Positions 61,503 through 64,000 of a stretch of DNA of 64,000 bases are shown here, in pieces. This DNA is from CAKSXP01 sp964539115 (GTDB lineage Bacteria; Bacillota; Clostridia; Oscillospirales; Oscillospiraceae), in NCBI GenBank assembly GCA_964539115.1, contig CAZIHY010000001.1, forward strand, positions 28,876 through 92,875, written 5' to 3'. Each line of letters starts with the position of its first letter. Position 1 is the first letter of the stretch. The notes beneath the pieces were generated by a model. The model had not been told where the DNA came from, searched no databases, and saw only the letters and a program-made list of their open reading frames with translations. The translations under genes were made by a program, and so were the position numbers.

Positions 61503-61738
61503 GACCGTCTGTCTTCTGACTCACGGTGGGGCGGGGAAAGTTCCCGTCCGCGAATGTTTCCTACCTTCACAGTTTCCCATTGGAAGCCTTTCGGCTCACA
61601 CCTTGCGGTGCTTCGGAACACCCTCCCGCATACAGCGCCGGGTAGCGCGGGGCTTTGTTTCCGCTGTGCGGATACGGTACCCCATTCCTTCTACATCGCC
61701 GCCTGCCGGAAACGGCTTTGCGGCGGCGAAGACCAGTC
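61503..61738 (-). ncRNA. Cobalamin riboswitch
   Basis: Read on the minus strand, the leader contains CCCGGCGCTGTATGCGGG (61642-61625), matching the conserved CCCGCC-CTGT-CGGG block. CTTCCAATG pairs in style with CTGTGAAGG as the CCACTG...GGGAAGG element. CCGTGAGTCAGAAGACAGAC (61527-61508) corresponds to the B12 box. GACTG (61738-61734) can close the structure with CGGTC (61507-61503). The element sits between a promoter and the SLH/DUF4430/ECF operon. Cobalamin normally turns such operons off. Between it and the gene, AGGC/GCCT followed by a T-run near 61385-61410 could be the expression switch. Confidence 0.85.
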
Positions 61739-61756
61739 CATTGAGTTGTAACTTTA

Positions 61757-61784
61757 ATTATATAGAATAACTTGTAATTTTCAA
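61757..61784 (-). promoter_or_regulatory. Promoter of the cobalamin-riboswitch operon
   Basis: On the minus strand TTGAAA (61784-61779) and TATAAT (61762-61757) are 16 bases apart, placing the transcript start about 12 bases before the riboswitch. Confidence 0.75.
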
Positions 61785-61863
61785 GCTTTTTGATGAAAAA
61801 ACGCATTTTAACAGTTTGGTTTGCGGCTGATGGATCCCGACCGGTTTTGGGGCTGCAAAAAAG

Positions 61864-61942
61864 AAAAAACCCCAAAGCTTAATAAGCATTGGGGTTCAAA
61901 AAAGCAAAACAAATGCCACGACAATAGTCGTGGCATTTGTTT
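61864..61942 (-). terminator. Two consecutive terminators after tRNA-Val
   Basis: ACAAATGCCACGAC pairs with GTCGTGGCATTTGT (61911-61942), followed by a T-run on the minus strand. AACCCCAA with TTGGGGTT (61868-61897) forms a second hairpin ending in TTTTTTC. Confidence 0.88.
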
Positions 61943-62018
61943 TGGTGGACGATACAAGACTCGAACTTGTGACCTCCCGCACGTCAAGCGGATGCGCTAC
62001 CAGCTGCGCCAATCGTCC
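61943..62018 (-). tRNA. tRNA-Val (GAC)
   Basis: On the minus strand the cloverleaf is complete: acceptor GGACGAT with ATCGTCC, D-arm GCGC/GCGC, and anticodon stem TCCGC/GCGGG around loop TTGACGT with anticodon GAC. The T-arm ACAAG/CTTGT with TTCGAGT and an encoded CCA complete it. Length is 76 with the CCA. Confidence 0.96.
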
Positions 62019-62105
62019 ATATCGAAATTTGATCCATGAGGGATTCAGCAAAAGGAATTATAGCGTACAAAATATACAATGTCAAGAGCTTTTTTTGAAA
62101 AGGTC

Positions 62106-62137
62106 AAAAAAGTACCGGCGGCCGCCGGTACTTTTTC
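62106..62137 (-). terminator. Terminator after the zinc-ribbon/Big2 gene
   Basis: AAAGTACCGGCG and its complement form a perfect palindromic stem, with T-runs on both strands. Confidence 0.88.
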
Positions 62138-62154
62138 TGGTGTTTTTTGCCTTA

Positions 62155-62775
62155 TTACCGAACCCAGACGCTGCAGGTCGCCGTGACAGCGCCGCAAGTC
62201 GCCGTTACATCTGCCCAGCCGCTGGAAACGCCGGTCACAAGGCCGGTGTCGTCGACTGTCAGGATGCCCTCGTTGGAGCTCTTCCACTCGACTGTTGCGT
62301 TAACGTCCAGGGGGTAAGGATTTGCGCTGAGCTGTATCTGGTCGCCGGGGTTCATTGCAAACTCGGTAGTTTCCTCATTGAGGAAGGTTATCGTTATGCT
62401 CGTTACGTTTGGTGTTTCTGTCGGCGTCGGCGTTTCCGGAACGGGGGTGTCGATGGGTTCCGGCGTGTCGATAGGATCGACAGATGGGGAGGCGGCTTCC
62501 GCCTTTTTTTCCGCGCGGTTTCCGAGGCTGACGGCCGTCAGCGTAATGACGGAGAGGACGATCGCGACGATGAGCACTCCTCCGAAAATCATCTGCCATT
62601 TGGCGTTTGCATTGGCGCGTGCGCGGGCAGAAGTACCCTGCTGAGCGGAGGCTGTCGGCCTTGCCGTGCGGGTGCTGGAGGAAGTTTTTCTTGTACCGCA
62701 GTAGGGACATCTGCTTTTAAGCCCCGAATACTCGTGATGGCATCTGCGGCATGTGTTTTTTGGAATCAAGGCCAT
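62155..62775 (-). CDS. Zinc-ribbon, single-helix membrane protein with Big2 domain
   Basis: A 206-residue protein with an N-terminal zinc ribbon in the cytosol (CRRCHHEYSGLKSRCPYCG, residues 9-27). A Ser/Thr/Ala linker and one membrane helix near 61-84 (QMIFGGVLIVAIVLSVITLT) follow. A Pro/Thr spacer leads to a C-terminal bacterial Ig-like Big2 domain outside the cell (WKSSNEGILTVDDTGLVTGV). The layout is common in gut Clostridia and has no assigned function. It is probably a single-gene unit. Confidence 0.85.
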   Translation of the reverse strand: MALIPKNTCRRCHHEYSGLKSRCPYCGTRKTSSSTRTARPTASAQQGTSARARANANAKWQMIFGGVLIVAIVLSVITLTAVSLGNRAEKKAEAASPSVDPIDTPEPIDTPVPETPTPTETPNVTSITITFLNEETTEFAMNPGDQIQLSANPYPLDVNATVEWKSSNEGILTVDDTGLVTGVSSGWADVTATCGAVTATCSVWVR

Positions 62776-63064
62776 GTTCGCAGGTTCCTTTCTTTTTTAT
62801 ACAAAATTATTAATTCATATACAGAATAGTCTTTTTTTACTCTCAAGTCAAGGAAAAAGCACATTTAATACAGCTGCGGCTGCCGAAAACTCCGGCGATT
62901 TCACCAACAGTTCGCGTTATGGGCGATTAAAAACATATCGGGCGGCCACCGGTTTTAAGTTGATCGCTCTGATTTGCCTGCCTCGGCAGCTGCTTTTGTA
63001 AAAGGGCTTTCAGCAGCCGGAATATTGATCAAATGCTTGCCGCACCGTCGCGGCTATGGTAGAA

Positions 63065-63769
63065 TCAGAGCGCAAATCCGCCGTCCACGCCGATGACCTG
63101 ACCCGTTATGAAGTCAGCCCGGTCCGATGCAAGGAAGGCAGCAAGCTCCGCAACATCCTCCGGCTTTCCGAGACGGCAGAGCGGGGTTTCGTCCGCAAGG
63201 GACGCCTTGTCTTCCTCTGATAGGGGGGAGAGCATGTCCGTATCGATAACGCCCGGGGCAATGCAGTTTACACGTATGCCGGAGGGGCCGAGCTCCTTTG
63301 CTAGCGCGCGCGTAAGTCCGATGACCGCGGCTTTTGACGCGGAATACGCAGCCTCACAGGAGGCGCCGTGAACACCCCAGACTGAGGAAACGGTTATGAT
63401 GCAGCCCTCCTTGCGGCGCACCATGCCCGGTATGGCCGCGCGGCAGCAGTTGGCGCAGCCGTCTGTATTGACGGCGAAAAGCCCGCGCCATTGTTCATGG
63501 CTCATGTCCGTGAAAAGGCCATAGCTGGCGACGCCCGCACAGCAGACAAGAACGTCGACGCGCCCGATATCGTTAAACATTTTCTGCACGGCTCCATCGT
63601 CCGCAACATCCGCATGATAGCTTTCCGCGCCGAGCTCCTGCGCGAGGGCAAGGGCCGGAGCCTCGCTGTTATTGTAATTTATGACGACGCGGAATCCATC
63701 CCTCGCGAGCGCCCGGGCAATTGCCGCGCCGATACCGCGGGATGCACCCGTTATAAGAGCGGTTTTCAT
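63065..63769 (-). CDS. Short-chain dehydrogenase/reductase (FabG-like)
   Basis: A 234-residue NAD(P)-dependent oxidoreductase. The cofactor loop TGASRGIGAAIARALA is at residues 7-22. NAG is replaced by CAG in VLVCCAGVASYG. The catalytic Ser, Tyr and Lys appear in ITVSSVWG and AAYSASKAAVIGLTRALAKE. The C-terminus ITGQVIGVDGGFAL is typical of the FabG group. The conserved NNAG Asn is altered to Cys, which is unusual. It could be a 3-oxoacyl-ACP reductase or act on another ketone; no fatty-acid genes are adjacent. ATG at 63769 follows AGGAGG. Confidence 0.9.
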   Translation of the reverse strand: MKTALITGASRGIGAAIARALARDGFRVVINYNNSEAPALALAQELGAESYHADVADDGAVQKMFNDIGRVDVLVCCAGVASYGLFTDMSHEQWRGLFAVNTDGCANCCRAAIPGMVRRKEGCIITVSSVWGVHGASCEAAYSASKAAVIGLTRALAKELGPSGIRVNCIAPGVIDTDMLSPLSEEDKASLADETPLCRLGKPEDVAELAAFLASDRADFITGQVIGVDGGFAL

Positions 63770-63905
63770 GGCGAAAAACCTCCTTTTACAGAAGTTTAAC
63801 ATATCGCGCCGAAAAATAGTATACAATTTTACTGATGCAACATTTGTTTTTAATAAACGTCTTAAATCCGGTATGAGAACATATTTGAAATGAGGCAAAA
63901 GAAAA

Positions 63906-64000
63906 ATGAGAAAAATCATTTGCCGCAAATGCGGCTCCGAGATTGACGCTTCGCTGGGCGAATGTCCGGTATGCGGAGCGGTCTATTATATAATTCCGGA
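63906..64000 (+). CDS. Zinc-ribbon protein, N-terminal fragment (runs off right edge)
   Basis: Thirty-one residues are visible, starting MRKIICRKCGSEIDASLGEC with the second pair CPVCG. This four-Cys zinc ribbon resembles that of the protein at 62155, so a similar membrane/Big2 layout may follow outside the window. ATG at 63906 is preceded by GAGGCAAAAG. It is divergent from the SDR gene. Confidence 0.7.
   Translation, partial: MRKIICRKCGSEIDASLGECPVCGAVYYIIP

Noticed and set aside
61409..61875. Short open frames across the cobalamin leader
   Set aside because: They overlap the riboswitch structure and have no ribosome sites or family patterns.
1..64000. Search for transposases, integrases, phage genes, CRISPR arrays or rRNA
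   Set aside because: No such coding motifs or regularly spaced repeats were seen in the window.

Overview
The window looks like part of a draft chromosome from a spore-forming, obligately fermentative gut Clostridia (Oscillospirales-like Bacillota). The evidence is a stage II sporulation protein R gene, a bacterial V/A-type ATPase operon, many SLH and DUF4430 surface proteins, several YtrA/Bce-type antibiotic-response ABC modules, strong AAGGAGG ribosome binding sites, and a fairly high GC content with AT-rich promoters. Five runs of exactly 100 N are scaffold placeholders. One is flanked by an exact 55-base repeat and is probably an assembly overlap. Three others interrupt genes: a MaoC-like protein, a MATE exporter and a TAXI binding protein.

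Layout. 0-5 kb holds a pyruvate carboxylase (running off the left edge, minus strand) and a Mn-type (yybP-ykoY) riboswitch driving a P2-type cation ATPase. 5-10.7 kb holds a solute-binding lipoprotein with an unknown 218-aa protein, divergent from two paralogous MaoC/hotdog-like proteins. 10.9-19.1 kb carries a threonine aldolase, a YtrA-ABC-permease operon, apgM-ispE-spoIIR on the minus strand, and a MATE exporter. 19.2-29 kb is a V-type ATPase operon (G/H, C, I, K, F, E, A, B, a secreted protein, D). 29-31 kb is an NhaC-family carrier under a clear lysine riboswitch. 31-38 kb holds an ABC/FtsX pair, an AraC regulator, and a small-peptide/DUF6110/P1B-ATPase module.

38-46.5 kb is the most unusual metabolic block. 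Three NTF2/SnoaL-like paralogues and a cytosolic-looking beta-helix protein form a tight operon with its own promoter and palindromic operator. Just upstream lie a TAXI-TRAP binding protein and a fused TRAP permease. A fourth NTF2-like paralogue sits at 53 kb behind a nicotinamidase-nadE pair. Together with the MaoC-like pair, these suggest an uncharacterised pathway that imports and transforms an organic acid or polycyclic compound; the substrate is not visible. 46.7-51.5 kb is a Bce-type resistance module with a perfect BceR-type box.

53.8-61.8 kb is the strongest candidate for a new system. A cobalamin riboswitch precedes an SLH protein with a DUF4430-like head, an alpha/alpha-toroid SLH protein, a DUF4430 membrane-anchored protein, an EcfT, and a fused EcfA-EcfA-S protein. 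The alpha-toroid plus DUF4430 pair mirrors the two domains of animal intrinsic factor and transcobalamin. This suggests surface capture of corrinoids feeding an ECF importer. The right end holds tRNA-Val(GAC), a zinc-ribbon/Big2 protein, an SDR oxidoreductase and the start of another zinc-ribbon protein.
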